Shown here: positions 1 through 10,345 of the stretch, piece after piece
Layout of the letters: every line of letters starts with the position of its first letter
Numbering within the stretch: the first letter of the stretch is position 1
NCBI GenBank assembly: GCA_907164885.2
Contig: OU015496.1
Coordinates: 181,440,128 to 181,504,127 of the forward strand
From: Dolomedes plantarius
Taxonomy: Eukaryota > Arthropoda > Arachnida > Araneae > Dolomedidae
Length of the DNA: 64,000 nucleotides
Direction of reading: 5' to 3'
Program-made: the position numbers and the translations under genes
Notes under the pieces: model-generated
Seen by the model: only the letters and a program-made list of their open reading frames with translations
Database searches by the model: none
What the model was told of the DNA's origin: nothing

Positions 1-417
1 GTTATATTGCATAACAAACAAGTTAGCTTTGCTGTCCACTTGTTAACAGTAGAGACAATGAGATTTGAGGCTATTTAGTAAAAAAAAAATCCAGAAACAA
101 TAGATAATTGAATCAAAGCTTTAGAAATTTTACATAGGGTATATTTTAGTTGAGTTATCCAGACACTAGATGCGTTATTCAGACCAGATATCAAATATGC
201 TAGTCCTTATATGGAAGTTTATTAAAGAGCGTATTTTATTATCATGAATATAACAAATTTCGCAGTTTTATACATTTATCTTGATTCAAATTTTTAACAT
301 AGTTGCAGTGACAGTTTTAGCGATTAATTTCTAAGCCATTTTTCCTCTAAACTAGAAAAATTTAATATACATGTTACGACCGTTTCCAGCAATCTCTTTG
401 ACTTCCTTTCAAAGTAA
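1..417. other. AT-rich DNA, no feature seen
   Basis: Plain AT-rich sequence with no convincing open frame, repeat or RNA. The last three bases (TAA, 415-417) serve as the target duplication of the MITE that follows. Confidence 0.5.
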
Positions 418-669
418 GGCCGTCTGCACACGGAGCAACTCAAAAGAAACTGATTACCGACTCAAATCACTAACCAATCCGTGATGAGTCGCACACGGAT
501 GAGTCCACGCACACGGCGCAACTGGTTACAAACCCGTCGGACGGGTTTGTAACCAGTTGCGCCGTGTGCGTGGCTCCATTCAATTACATAGGTTGCGACT
601 CATCACGGATTGGTTAGTGATTTGAGTCGGTAATCAGTTTCTTTTGAGTTGCTTCGTGTGCAGACGGGC
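418..669. mobile_element. PIF/Harbinger-like palindromic MITE
   Basis: A 252-bp fold-back element. Both ends read GGCCGTCTGCACACG or GCCCGTCTGCACACG inwards, and the arms stay complementary for about 80 bp. The centre is a perfect palindrome with 34-bp arms (505-538 and 540-573) and a 1-nt spacer. Flanks are TAA at 415-417 and TAA at 670-672, a 3-bp duplication of the kind made by PIF/Harbinger transposases. It has no coding capacity. The superfamily call rests on the duplication and the GGCC terminus; the palindrome itself is certain. Confidence 0.75.
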
Positions 670-1082
670 TAACTCTACATAGTTTAAATTTTTCCTTATA
701 GCATTTTTAGATGAAAACTAAAACACTTTTTAATTCTAGTAACTATATATCAAAACATATGCTATCGTTTACATTATATAATATTATATCACTTATATTA
801 AAATTATATCAACCATATATATATGACTTCATCAAAGTCATAACATAATATACGAGAACAAGAATTAGATTCTTCTGTGTTGCTGTTGTTGTTTTTGCTT
901 ATGCCACTTGACCGACAGCAACATCAGATCAAGTCCCGAAGGCTATGGGCGATTCTTCTTCATATAAATCCTCTATACACTTCTATACTCATCTAAAACT
1001 TTCGTACCTGCCCACAATTAATCTCCTTACTTAAAACTGGAACTTCAACTAAAATTTATTGTTTATAGCTTCTTATTATGTT
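670..1082. other. AT-rich DNA, no feature seen
   Basis: Non-coding AT-rich sequence. Its last 8 bases (1075-1082, ATTATGTT) are the left target-site duplication of the next element. Confidence 0.5.
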
Positions 1083-1573
1083 CAGGCCCTGATTTTCCAT
1101 TAGGCCCGGTAAGCCCGGGCCTAGGGGCCCCCGAATGTTGGGGACACAAAAAATTTTTATTTTAAAAGAAAAAATTCCCAATTAAATTTTTTTTTAATTT
1201 TACCTTTTTTAATAATAATTTTTTTTAATATATCTTTTCAAATTTGATTGATTGGTTGATCATATGTATAGTTATATGTATAGTTCACCATATGTATGTT
1301 ATAGTGTATATAAGGGATTAATAAGTTTTTCTGGTTGCATTGTATTGGTGGTTTAATGATGAAGTTAATATGCTGTATTGCTTTTTGTTATCTTATAATG
1401 TTCTAGGCTTCTACGCTTCAAATGGCCAATTCTTGGTAAAATGGTACTTTCACAATGATTCATGATTATTTTTTTTTGTGTATCAATTTTGGAAATTTTA
1501 CGCCCACATCAGTGTTAAGGGGCCCCCATCCCGAGTTGTGCCTATAGTCAAGAATTTTCTAAATCGGGACCTG
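1083..1573. mobile_element. hAT non-autonomous element (MITE)
   Basis: A 491-bp element bounded by perfect 8-bp direct repeats ATTATGTT (1075-1082 and 1574-1581), the duplication length typical of hAT transposases. The ends are inverted: CAGGCCCTGATTT on the left and CAGGTCCCGATTT read inwards on the right, followed by GC-rich GGGGCCCCC blocks on both sides. The interior is AT-rich and has no transposase, so it depended on a hAT enzyme in trans. Confidence 0.88.
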
Positions 1574-2271
1574 ATTATGTTACTCTTTTGCATACGAAGG
1601 CATTCCCGTATTTTCTAGAAATGCACTTCGACTGAAATTGCACGAAAAGAAACATACATAAAGGCCCAAGTTTGTTTGTTTTTTTAGAATTCTAAGGAAA
1701 GCTTAGCTGATCGTGTATCACATCTGAATTTTATTAACAAAGAAAATGTTTATTTTACGAGCGCATTTCTGTTTTCATCGATTCTTTTGTATGCAAAAAA
1801 TTTCATCCCTTTAAACTTGATAAATAATAAATTTATTTACTGAAGCATAAAGTTTAAACAAATTTCAGAAAAATTCTCTTTCTTTTATCACAGCTGTATT
1901 TTGTTCTAACAAAAAATGTGCATTTCACGAAAATATTTGATTTTTTAGTAATTTTCTACATATTCTATTGATCAAAATTGCAATAGTACAAATATATAGA
2001 CATAAATATTGTGCATTTTAATAAATTTTAAGTAAGATTTTTTTTGGTATTGTTATTAGATACAAGTACTATCAGCAAAAAAAGTATACGTTACACATTT
2101 TTTAAATTAATTCAGATCAGTTTTAGTAAAGTAAAAGAAATTATTGTAAATTTTATTTTTATTTGAGTGAATTTCAACATTTAGCTTTTTCAACAGAGCA
2201 ATATATTATTCAAAAGGAAACCCAAAGAAGGAAAAATTGTTTTTTGAGAGCATATTTAGATTTTCCACAAG
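1574..2271. other. AT-rich DNA upstream of candidate exon
   Basis: Opens with the right 8-bp hAT target duplication (1574-1581) and is otherwise AT-rich without recognisable content. If the candidate exon at 2272 is real this would be intron; a polypyrimidine-containing stretch ending in AG lies at 2258-2271. Confidence 0.45.
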
Positions 2272-2469
2272 CTCATTGCTACAGCAAACACTGCTGTGTA
2301 TAAAGCGCTATTACGAAAATTTCATTTAAGTTTTCCGAAGCACGTACAGCATTTACTGTCCTTCCTATTCAGTTGTGTTGAAAGAAAATTGTTTCCGGGA
2401 AGTAATGCTGAACTTAGAATTGCATGCATCCACGCGATGCTTGCTAAATTCAAATTAAGAACCGAGAAG
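2272..2469 (+). CDS. Candidate internal coding exon, unknown protein
   Basis: An open block of 66 codons (198 bp) bounded by plausible splice sites: an acceptor ending in AG at 2270-2271 and a donor where GAGAAG is followed by GTAAGC at 2470. Both edges fall on phase 0. The translation reads LIATANTAVYKALLRKF, continues with HVQHLLSFLFSCVERKLFPG and ends near AMLAKFKLRTEK. It is leucine-rich and likely helical, with mixed codon use unlike the surrounding AT-rich filler. An alternative acceptor lies a few bases downstream, at CTACAG. I do not recognise the protein; a HEAT/ARM-like helical repeat is possible but unsupported. No neighbouring exon could be paired with it, so it is either part of a gene with long introns or a chance open frame. 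The splice edges are seen; function is unknown. Confidence 0.4.
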
Positions 2470-3974
2470 GTAAGCATCATTGTTTGCTTACTCACTGAAC
2501 TCGACAGATACAGTTAAAGGAGGTTTTTTAATATTTTTAAGGTTCTTTTGATATAAATTATCGCAAACACGATCAGAAATTCAAGCACTATGAAAGGAAT
2601 TAAGGAATAAACTAAAGTTTAAAAGATTTTCTGTTAAAAAATATTTAGGGTACTTTGAAAAAACTATGTACCGAATTTAATGTAAACGAGGTGGGGGAAA
2701 TATTGAATAAGTAACTAGTTTTGTAAGGTTTTCTACCATAACCAATGCTATCAATTTTTGGAGCCTCTGAAAATAATAATATATAATTATGTGTTATTTC
2801 TTGTTTGCGTGCATGCGTTCTTTTCTTAATTGATGTAAACTCGCAACTAACAAAAGAAACTTAAGTTTAATGCCACCAAAAGAACTCCTTGAATGTCTGT
2901 AAACCACTAATATTTAATTATTGATTGTAAATTTTAAATATGGTGGACATCATACAGGTATTAAAGAATGCATTTTATTATCTTGGATGTAACAAATATA
3001 ATAGTTTTATAAGAAATTTTCTTTATATATTCAGTAAATGACTTTCGATGACATCATCAAAGTAGTTTTACTTTTAAGCAGTTTGAGTGAAAAAGAAAGG
3101 CCCTGACGTGCTGAACTATAAACAGAAAAAAAATATGTAAATATTCCTTGTCAGCTCAAAAAAACATGATTTATTAAATTTTTGCACGCAACGCTAGCTG
3201 CTCCCTCTCTGACTAGGTCGGAATAGTTGCAGCTGTACATATGAGACCTTCTAAAAATGTTAACATGGTTTATCTCCCGCATTTTCTCCTAACTTCCTAC
3301 AAGACCATAAATTCCTCTGTATCCTTAAAAAAAGTTTCTTTGTTCATCTTGGATGTACATAGCTTACTGAAAATATGCATTTATTAGGTACGTGTTATAA
3401 TGCAAGTTGGGCAGTAAAGACAAGCTGCGTCATGAAGTATTTAAAACGAGAAAAGAAAATCTATGAAAATTTAATTTTGTTATGAACATATTCAGATTAT
3501 CACTGAGACACCTATTATGAACTATTCACGAGTATAACACTCGGTGTAACTTTTTTACACATATTTTAAAGTACTACAATAAGACAAATCAGCTATAAAC
3601 GTATCATTCGATGTGTACTAAGCGTTATTCAAAGAACCAAGAAACTATAGCTAGTAATAACCACTCACAATTCGTAAAGATTTTAACACTTGTTACGAAT
3701 TCTTTCATTAAAAATTTCATTTCTGTTTCTCCCATTTTTTTCAAATATTATCTAAATATTTTTAAAACAAGTTAATAAAAAAGGCCCTTAACATAATTAT
3801 GTTGTCAAATACACCATTAAATGCATTTATAATTTAACTGTCTAACAAAGGGGAATAAACTTGCAATATATTACATTAAAAATAAAATATGAATTTTTTA
3901 TAGCCTTAAATGTGTGCATGGCTTTTTTTTCTTTCTAATACAGGCATATGCATATTTTGTGTTAAAGATTTAAA
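2470..3974. other. AT-rich non-coding stretch
   Basis: No open frame with coding character, no inverted or tandem repeat and no RNA gene was seen. If the candidate exon is genuine this would be the downstream intron. Confidence 0.45.
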
Positions 3975-4127
3975 TTCCTTTTATTAATTATCAGGGAATA
4001 TTTTTTTTATTTAAACACCTATGGCTTTATTTGGAAAATTAATCCATATTTAAAAATATGGATTAATTTTCCAAATAAAGCCATAGGTTAAAAAAAAATA
4101 TTTCTCCCTGATAATTAATAAAAGGAA
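3975..4127. repeat. Large hairpin (inverted repeat)
   Basis: A 153-bp hairpin. The inner arms (about 4017-4051 and 4054-4088) are perfect complements of about 35 bp separated by 2 nt. The outer arms continue imperfectly to TTCCTTTTATTAATTATCAG on the left and its complement on the right. No clear target duplication was found, so it is either a small MITE or a locally templated inversion. Confidence 0.8.
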
Positions 4128-4623
4128 TTATCAGGGAAAAATATATTTCATATATTTTTTCCTGTCCTCTAAATTATTCAATTAAATTGAAGTATTTTCC
4201 CTTTTTATTAAGCACCCTGACAGATTCTAACAGGAAGCTGTCTACCTATTGTCTGATAAAGTTTTTAGGAGTAGTTTTCTTAGCTTCATATGTAATTTGC
4301 CACTGTAAACTCGCAAGCTTATCAATTAAACGTAGATCATCGAATATTCTACATGTTTCTACAGTAAGGATGCATCACTATGTCACCCGTTCCAAAGTAC
4401 AATCTATTGTTGGCAACAGCATGGCAAAAATATAAGAAATTCTGTCGCTCTGTTTGTCAGGTATCGACTGCGATTAATTCGGCTTCTACAACTACATGAA
4501 GCTTTCAATTAAACTACATTGTGCTACCTTCACCTGCTTTGTTCTATGGACTTGAAATTGATCTCGATACTTTGTTTCCCCAATCGAATCACGGTTTCTT
4601 CAGTTTTTTTTTCTAACTTATTA
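4128..4623. other. AT-rich DNA between hairpin and mariner
   Basis: Contains an 82-codon open frame (4187-4435) that I do not recognise and cannot support as a gene. Otherwise AT-rich. The mariner element starts at 4624, preceded by TA. Confidence 0.35.
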
Positions 4624-5945
4624 CAGAAGGTCGTTCGCACTTTATGGAAACGATATTGTAATTTGTTTTCGGCGTTTGCATTTTGAGATAAAAATTTGAC
4701 AACTTCAGAATAATAGTCTGCTATTGTTTTGCTTTGATTGGAATGTAAAATAAAAGATGTATTTTGAAAATGGCTCCTAAAATTGATAGATGGCTCGAAG
4801 GTTACATAACTGCACTTTACTTTTCGGGGAGAAATATTCGTATCAACAAATTATAAAGCGGTGTAAAAATTGCGGTTATGGCATTTCTAAAGAAGGTATT
4901 TATAATATATTAAATTTGAAAGGAAAAAAACGCCTAACTGAAAGTAAAAATGAAAACATGACCACTATACCTCATCCTAAGACTGTTCGAACGCAGGTAA
5001 AAATCAGGAATGTGAAGTCTCTGATCCTAAAAGAAAATACGCCGACTCAAAGATCCATTGCATCGAAACTAGGAATGTCTTCTGGCACAATAAGTAAAAT
5101 CAGTAAGTAAAATCATTCATAAATATTTGAAGTTAAAAAAGATGTTTAAACCTAAAGTTCATCTGCTTTTGCCAAAGAATATTGCTGAAAGGAAAACAAA
5201 TTGTACAAAATTATATGAAAAACACCTAGCTGCTGAAAAATTAAAATTTGTGGTAACACTTGATGGGGCATGGGTGTATTTAAGTGACTGTAAAAAAATA
5301 GATCAATTTTCTATTGCTCAACTGACTGGAATGACCGTACGAAATGGCTACGTCAGTGTACAAAAAAGTTCTCAAAGGAGTTCATGATAGTAGCAGGATT
5401 TTGTTACAACGGCAAATTAAAAATTAAAAAAATCTCAAGTAAAGACAAAATTAATTCACTCTACTATTAGCAGAATATTTTAGAACGAATTTTTGAAGAA
5501 GAAATTCCAGCCTTACATGGAAAGGACAATGATAATGTTGAGCTTCGTATGGACAAAGCCTCTAGTCACACGTCTAAATCAACTGCCGCTTATTTAGCAA
5601 AGAAAGAATCAGATACAGGAATAAAATGTATCCCATTTAATGAAATACCTGTAAATTTACCTGACTCTTTTCCAATGGACTTTTGAAATTTCAGTTTTTT
5701 AATACGAGCCTTATGAAAACGGCATCCAAGAACACTGAACGGACTTTGGAAAACGGTCAAAGGGGAATGAGGTAAAACTGACATGACAGTACTAAGCAAA
5801 AATTTACTTTCATGGAAAATTCGAGCTAGAGCTATTGTCAAGAACCATGGCTATCAGATAGAAGCAAATCACCGCATAAAATACGGCATTTATGCATAAA
5901 ACTTAACTATCAAAATCGTTTCCATAAAGTGCGAACGACCTTCTG
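4624..5945 (+). mobile_element. Tc1/mariner-type element, DD41D-like
   Basis: A 1322-bp element with inverted ends CAGAAGGTCGTTCGCACTTT on the left and its complement on the right; identity continues through the GGAAACGAT that follows. A TA lies just left of the element, as expected for this superfamily; the right flank reads GA and has apparently mutated. The interior carries a decayed transposase. A sister copy lies at 34418-35711. Length, termini and catalytic spacing all agree with Tc1/mariner. Confidence 0.9.
4770..5899 (+). pseudogene. Mariner-family transposase, frameshifted
   Basis: Cut-and-paste transposase of the Tc1/mariner group, inactive. The start is the ATG at 4770 (MAPKIDRWLEGYITAL), chosen because it aligns with the N-terminus of the sister copy. 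A frameshift near 4825 moves the frame to the 4790-5110 block, which holds a helix-turn-helix region including PTQRSIASKLGMSSGTISKI. A second shift near 5110 leads to the block with the first catalytic aspartate, in VVTLDGAWVYL. Later disrupted frames keep the second aspartate (MDKASSHTS) and the third (PDSFPMDF), with 41 residues between them by count. Further stops interrupt the C-terminal third, which ends at the stop at 5897-5899. The DD41D spacing suggests the rosa or VS type families, but that assignment is inference. Confidence 0.85.
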
Positions 5946-6159
5946 GATTCGGCGGATCCTGAACCTCATTTATCATGGCTCAGGACTGACATCTGTATAT
6001 TAAGTATCGGGATTTTTTTTTAACCAGCTTTCAAGCGATACTCTATTTGAAGTCCATTTACATTGATATTATTTTGAAGTCATTGTGGTTTAAAACCAGT
6101 ATAGTTGCTTTAGTGTATCGATCTCTAAAAACTAAATGTTACACATATACAGAGCTTAA

Positions 6160-6497
6160 GGCCAGCCGCACACCTAGAAATCGTGTCTGAAACACCTAGA
6201 ATGCGTGTCTGAAACACGCATGTCTGGCACAAGCTACATTGTAAACCCAGTTATTTCTCCCCAGAGTACTTACGCCAATCAGACATGCGGCGTGATAGCG
6301 CAATTTTGTCGCTGTCTCTTCGGTGTCGCAAAAGTACGGTGTGCAGCATTTTTGTCTCGTGTCTCGTTACGTCGCAAGCATGGCGGGTCAAATTCTCGAA
6401 ACTTATGATTTGAATATGAGCTCTCTGGCAGTTATTCAATGCAGCTCATGTCAGACTTGCGTTTTTCAGACACACGTTTTCTCAGTGCGCGGTAAGC
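6160..6497. mobile_element. Fold-back MITE flanked by TTAA
   Basis: A 338-bp element flanked on both sides by TTAA (6156-6159 and 6498-6501). Its arms are imperfect inverted repeats of at least 60 bp, sharing for example GTGTCTGAAA, ACGCA and CATTG modules on the two strands. The left end reads GGCCAGCCGCACAC and the right end, inwards, GCTTACCGCGCAC. The start resembles the MITE at 418, so a PIF/Harbinger relative is possible, but the TTAA flanks also fit piggyBac or Kolobok. Three overlapping open frames here are artefacts of the palindrome and GC content. Confidence 0.65.
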
Positions 6498-7992
6498 TTA
6501 AGATTATTGTAGCCACTGGCACTTTACATCTCTCATTTACGGCTGAGATGTCATGTAAAATTTAGCGATTCATCCCTCCTTTTTTTTATTTTACCTTAAA
6601 ACACTTCCCAGCAAAATTTGAGAGAAAAATGCATTTTCTGGCTCTTTAACTTTTTTACAGACGTTAGTATGTAATGTGAAGTAGAAACAAACGATAATGG
6701 CGGAAGCGCCAAATGTATGTAAACTGTGTAAGGTATACATAAGATTCGATTCACAAGAATCGAACCTTTTGAGTGAATAAATTAAAGAAGCTGCTTGAGA
6801 TATGCTAATTTCGGCATACGCGCTTGGTATAAATACCATGCAGCTTGATTAATATAAAGGTTGATAGATAAGCGAGTTAAGTGTTGTTACGAAGCGAGAG
6901 GGAGCTACGAGGTAAGCAGCTCCAGGTGTTAACCGGCGCTTGTGCTTAGCAGGCCCAAAGTTTACGTGGTAGAACTGCTGGTTTGACTTTCTAGTTTGTG
7001 AGTATTGCAAAGTGTATTTTTATTGAATGCTAATATATATTTCGTACTAGTACGTATGCTCATTGTTGAAAAAGCAAAATCTATATGTGCAAACATTTAA
7101 AATAAACATTGTTTCCTGTGTAAACTGTGTTTGTATCCAATTCAAGTATAGTGCCCCTAGAAATCTCTATAACTGGTAAACTAAATTAAAGTTGTTCAAA
7201 CCAACCCAACAGCGACTGTCATGCAACCAATGTGGGAAGTAACTAAATTGGGTTAGACATAAATAAAACATTCCTACTTCCAATTTTCTTGCAGTATTGT
7301 GTCCCAGCAATGCAAGGTATTCCAAATCATACGCTAATCAGAATCAAGCACATTTCACTTGTAGATATTTATTTCAATCTTCACAACCAGTAAATGTTGA
7401 GTAGACAAAAACCCTTGCAAAATGGCAGCATTTTACTTAGCGGCATCGAAGAACGGGAGAACTGGTCCTAAATATTCAAATACGATTAAAGGCTATTACC
7501 TGGATTTACAATGGGAGAACCTGCCCTGTGCAAAGCCTCGTTAAAATATCTTTCTTGCTAAAAACCATAAATATGACAAGCAGCTTCCTAAAAATTTGCG
7601 TTAAAATATAGGACAGTGTTAAAAATCACCCGTAAGCCTTAAAATTACACCACTGACTAAAATGCTAGTTGCTAAAGGTATTTAAACAGAATTCTAAAAA
7701 CTTATTGCGTTGCCACTTCAGAAAAGTGAAAATCCCAACCAAGTGAAGCATTGCCATCTGTTGGTGAACACTAATTAACATATAAGAAACTAACATATAA
7801 GAAACACAAAAAAAATGAACAATAAAAATGTCTGAGTCTTAACATACTCCAAATATATCCATTAAGTCCAAACATACGTCTTTCTTCACTCTTGCTCCCC
7901 GGTTTAATGCAATTATTCCATTTCAAATGCATCTTTAGGGACATTGGCTGAGGAATATCATTCCACAATAACCTCCTTGTCACGGAGACATT
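6498..7992. other. Mostly featureless; possible old coding relic
   Basis: No tandem or inverted repeat was seen. On the minus strand near 7800-8007 an open stretch reads SVTRRLLWNDIPQPMSLK and continues for about 40 more residues with protein-like composition. I cannot assign it. It could be a decayed retroelement or exon fragment. The rest is non-coding. Confidence 0.3.
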
Positions 7993-8222
7993 TTGGAAAA
8001 GGGACAAGTAGAGTTTAGGGCTAGAAATGAGAGATTTTCGTTGTACTGTTGTTCAACACTTACTTCTCCTTTTTTAAGAGATCTTGTGGTGAAGACTTCA
8101 ATGGTTTTTTTTTCAGTTTTATTCATTTTCTCTTTATTTGTATACCGAGATGTTGTTAAAAATAAAATAATTTCTCCCCTATGTCCAGTGATAAGTGCCC
8201 CGCATTGAGAAAGAACAACAAC
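7993..8222 (+). mobile_element. Possible LINE 3' end with (CAA)n tail
   Basis: The plus-strand open frame ends shortly before a run of CAA repeats (AACAACAACAACAAC at about 8206-8222). This resembles the tail of the clear LINE fragment at 31590-32120, which also ends in CAA repeats. There is no reverse transcriptase or RNase H motif in this short piece, so the call rests mainly on the tail. Confidence 0.3.
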
Positions 8223-8244
8223 AACAACTCTTCTATGTTCTTAA

Positions 8245-8914
8245 GGGGATAAGGGACTTTCAATCTCGTTAAAGGTCGTTCCTTTTTAAATTTTGAATAT
8301 TTTACTCTACATACAAAATGAAAACAATTTATATTCTTTTCAACTACATTAAAGACACTTAAAATTCCGAGATAATTATTTTGAAGATGAATAGGAAGTT
8401 TTTCAAAAAAATCTTCAAAATTGTTATTATTTTTCAAAATGCCCCATGCGCATTCATTTTCATCTATTTTTTCCAAATTTCTCAGGATTATTAACTGAAG
8501 TGTTTGTCCCAAAACTGTGCATCATTCTTTGATACCACAAAATTTTTTCAAGTTTATAAACCATGAAATAAATAACAGCATAAAAAATAACAGGCAGTTT
8601 AAAAATATATATATTTAGGGTTTTAGATTCATACAAAGGAAAATTCAATGCTGAATTATGTTTATATATACATTGTAAACTTCTATTATCAAATTTAGGG
8701 TGTTTTGAGGCTATGGAATGCACATGGAACATTTTGAAAAATAATAGCATTTTTGAAAAAAAAATTGAAAAAAGGCATTATTCTGCTACAGAATCCTTAT
8801 TTTGAATTCTTAGGCTCTTCAATGTAACTAAAAAGAATACTAATTATTATCATTCTGTATATAGAGTTAAAAATTGAAAATTAAAAAATTCAAGGTTAAA
8901 GGTCCCTAGTCCCC
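8245..8914. mobile_element. Palindromic TTAA-flanked element
   Basis: A 670-bp element flanked by TTAA (8241-8244 and 8915-8918). The ends read GGGGATAAGGGACTTTCAAT and, inwards from the right, GGGGACTAGGGACCTTTAAC. The whole element is an imperfect palindrome with arms of about 225 bp: modules such as ATTATTTTTCAAAATG next to CCATGYGCATTC occur in both arms. The two minus-strand frames here (8156-8512, 8460-8750) come from this palindrome and show no known domain. The termini match the element at 59331-60079, so this is a family. TTAA targets fit piggyBac or Kolobok transposases. Confidence 0.8.
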
Positions 8915-9289
8915 TTAATAAACAATTTGGTCAATATTTTTCAATAAAAGTTCTCTCTAGTACATCGGAAAAGAAAGTGCTCCAATATCTTTACCTCCAT
9001 CCAGACAAACAAGACATTCCCTGTAATCCGAAAGAGGAAAGTTGCTCAAATAGGCATGTGATACAATATCGCAGACTTTATCCAATACTGTAAAAGTAGC
9101 AACCAGTCTAGAAACCTTTCTAAAATTAGTTAAGTCGTTCGGGTTTTGTTTGAAGCGGTAAAGATTGAGATATTTTCAAGTATTTTTCCAGGTTGCACAC
9201 TAAATATTTTTAGCTTCATGAAACACCAAATCTTAAAAAATGTAGATTAAATTTTATGAGTCATTTATTTTAGCAGAAAAACTCTTATT

Positions 9290-10345
9290 TTGACGTGTCA
9301 TTTTTATATTTTAAGATTTATTTCCTTTCCTGTCTGTAACAGAAATCATCTCATTTATGACTTAGCGAATGCTGCAGAATTATAATACTAAGCGTTAGGC
9401 AAAGAATATAATTTAAATTTTGTCATTTGTGTGTATTATAATTAATTAAAGTTTTACAGTGCCAATGATAGCACCTAAGGTATAATTCGCTTCCTCTCTC
9501 TAGCAAAGATTAACTTGTTTCCTACTTAGGTGCTAGCTGAAAGAACGATGCAGACTGCGTTGAACAGACAGGTAATCCTTATATTGCATAGAAGGAATAC
9601 AAAATAAACCAAAGTTATTAAGAATACGAATTTTTCTAGCTATGTTTTCTAGAGCAATTTTTTCTATTTTTTCTATGTCAATTTTACCACCTAAGGATTA
9701 ATTCGTATCCTGCTTGCAACAGAAAATTTCTTAATGCAAACAGGGAAAATGGTGCGTACTGCGTTGAACAGACAGATAATACTTGTATCACATAGAAAGA
9801 ATACAAAACAAACCAAATTAAGAAGGATTACAATTCAAATTTTGAGATCTGTGTGTGCTAGAGATAATTTTTCTATTTTCCCAATGCATTATTTAGCACC
9901 CAAAGATCAATAGTGTCCTGTCTGTAAGAGAAAGGATTTTACTGCATACCTAGAAAACGGAGTAAACTGCATTGAATAGACAAAAAATTCCTGTATTATA
10001 TAGCAGGAATGCGAAACAAACCAAACTAATCTAGAATACTATTTAAATTTTAAGATCCTTGTGTGCTACAGTACATTTTTTCATTATCCATGTCCTTTTT
10101 TGCCCCCAGGGATTAATTCTTACCCTGTCTGCAACAAAATGGTTCTTACTGCATACCTATGAAATGGTACAAACTGCCAAAAATAGACGCCTAATTATTG
10201 TATTACATTAAAGGAATATAAATAAAACCAATCCATAAATATAATAATTTTAATTTTGAAATATCCGTGCGCTTGAATATATTTTTCTAATTTTCCCGTG
10301 TCATTTTTAGCTTCAAAGATTTAATTCGCTTCCTGTCGGCAGCAG
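9290..10345. repeat. Divergent tandem repeat, about 207-bp period
   Basis: About five diverged copies of a unit holding, in order, a TGTGTGCT-like motif, TTTTTCTATTTT, a CACCYAARGATTAATTCG-like block, CCTGTCTGYAACA, an ACTGCRTTGAAYAGACA block and AACAAACCAAA. The CACC-like block recurs at about 9471, 9688, 9896, 10102 and 10309, giving spacings of 217, 208, 206 and 207. A shorter partial copy precedes it at about 9290. The copies are old and carry no open frame. Confidence 0.8.
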
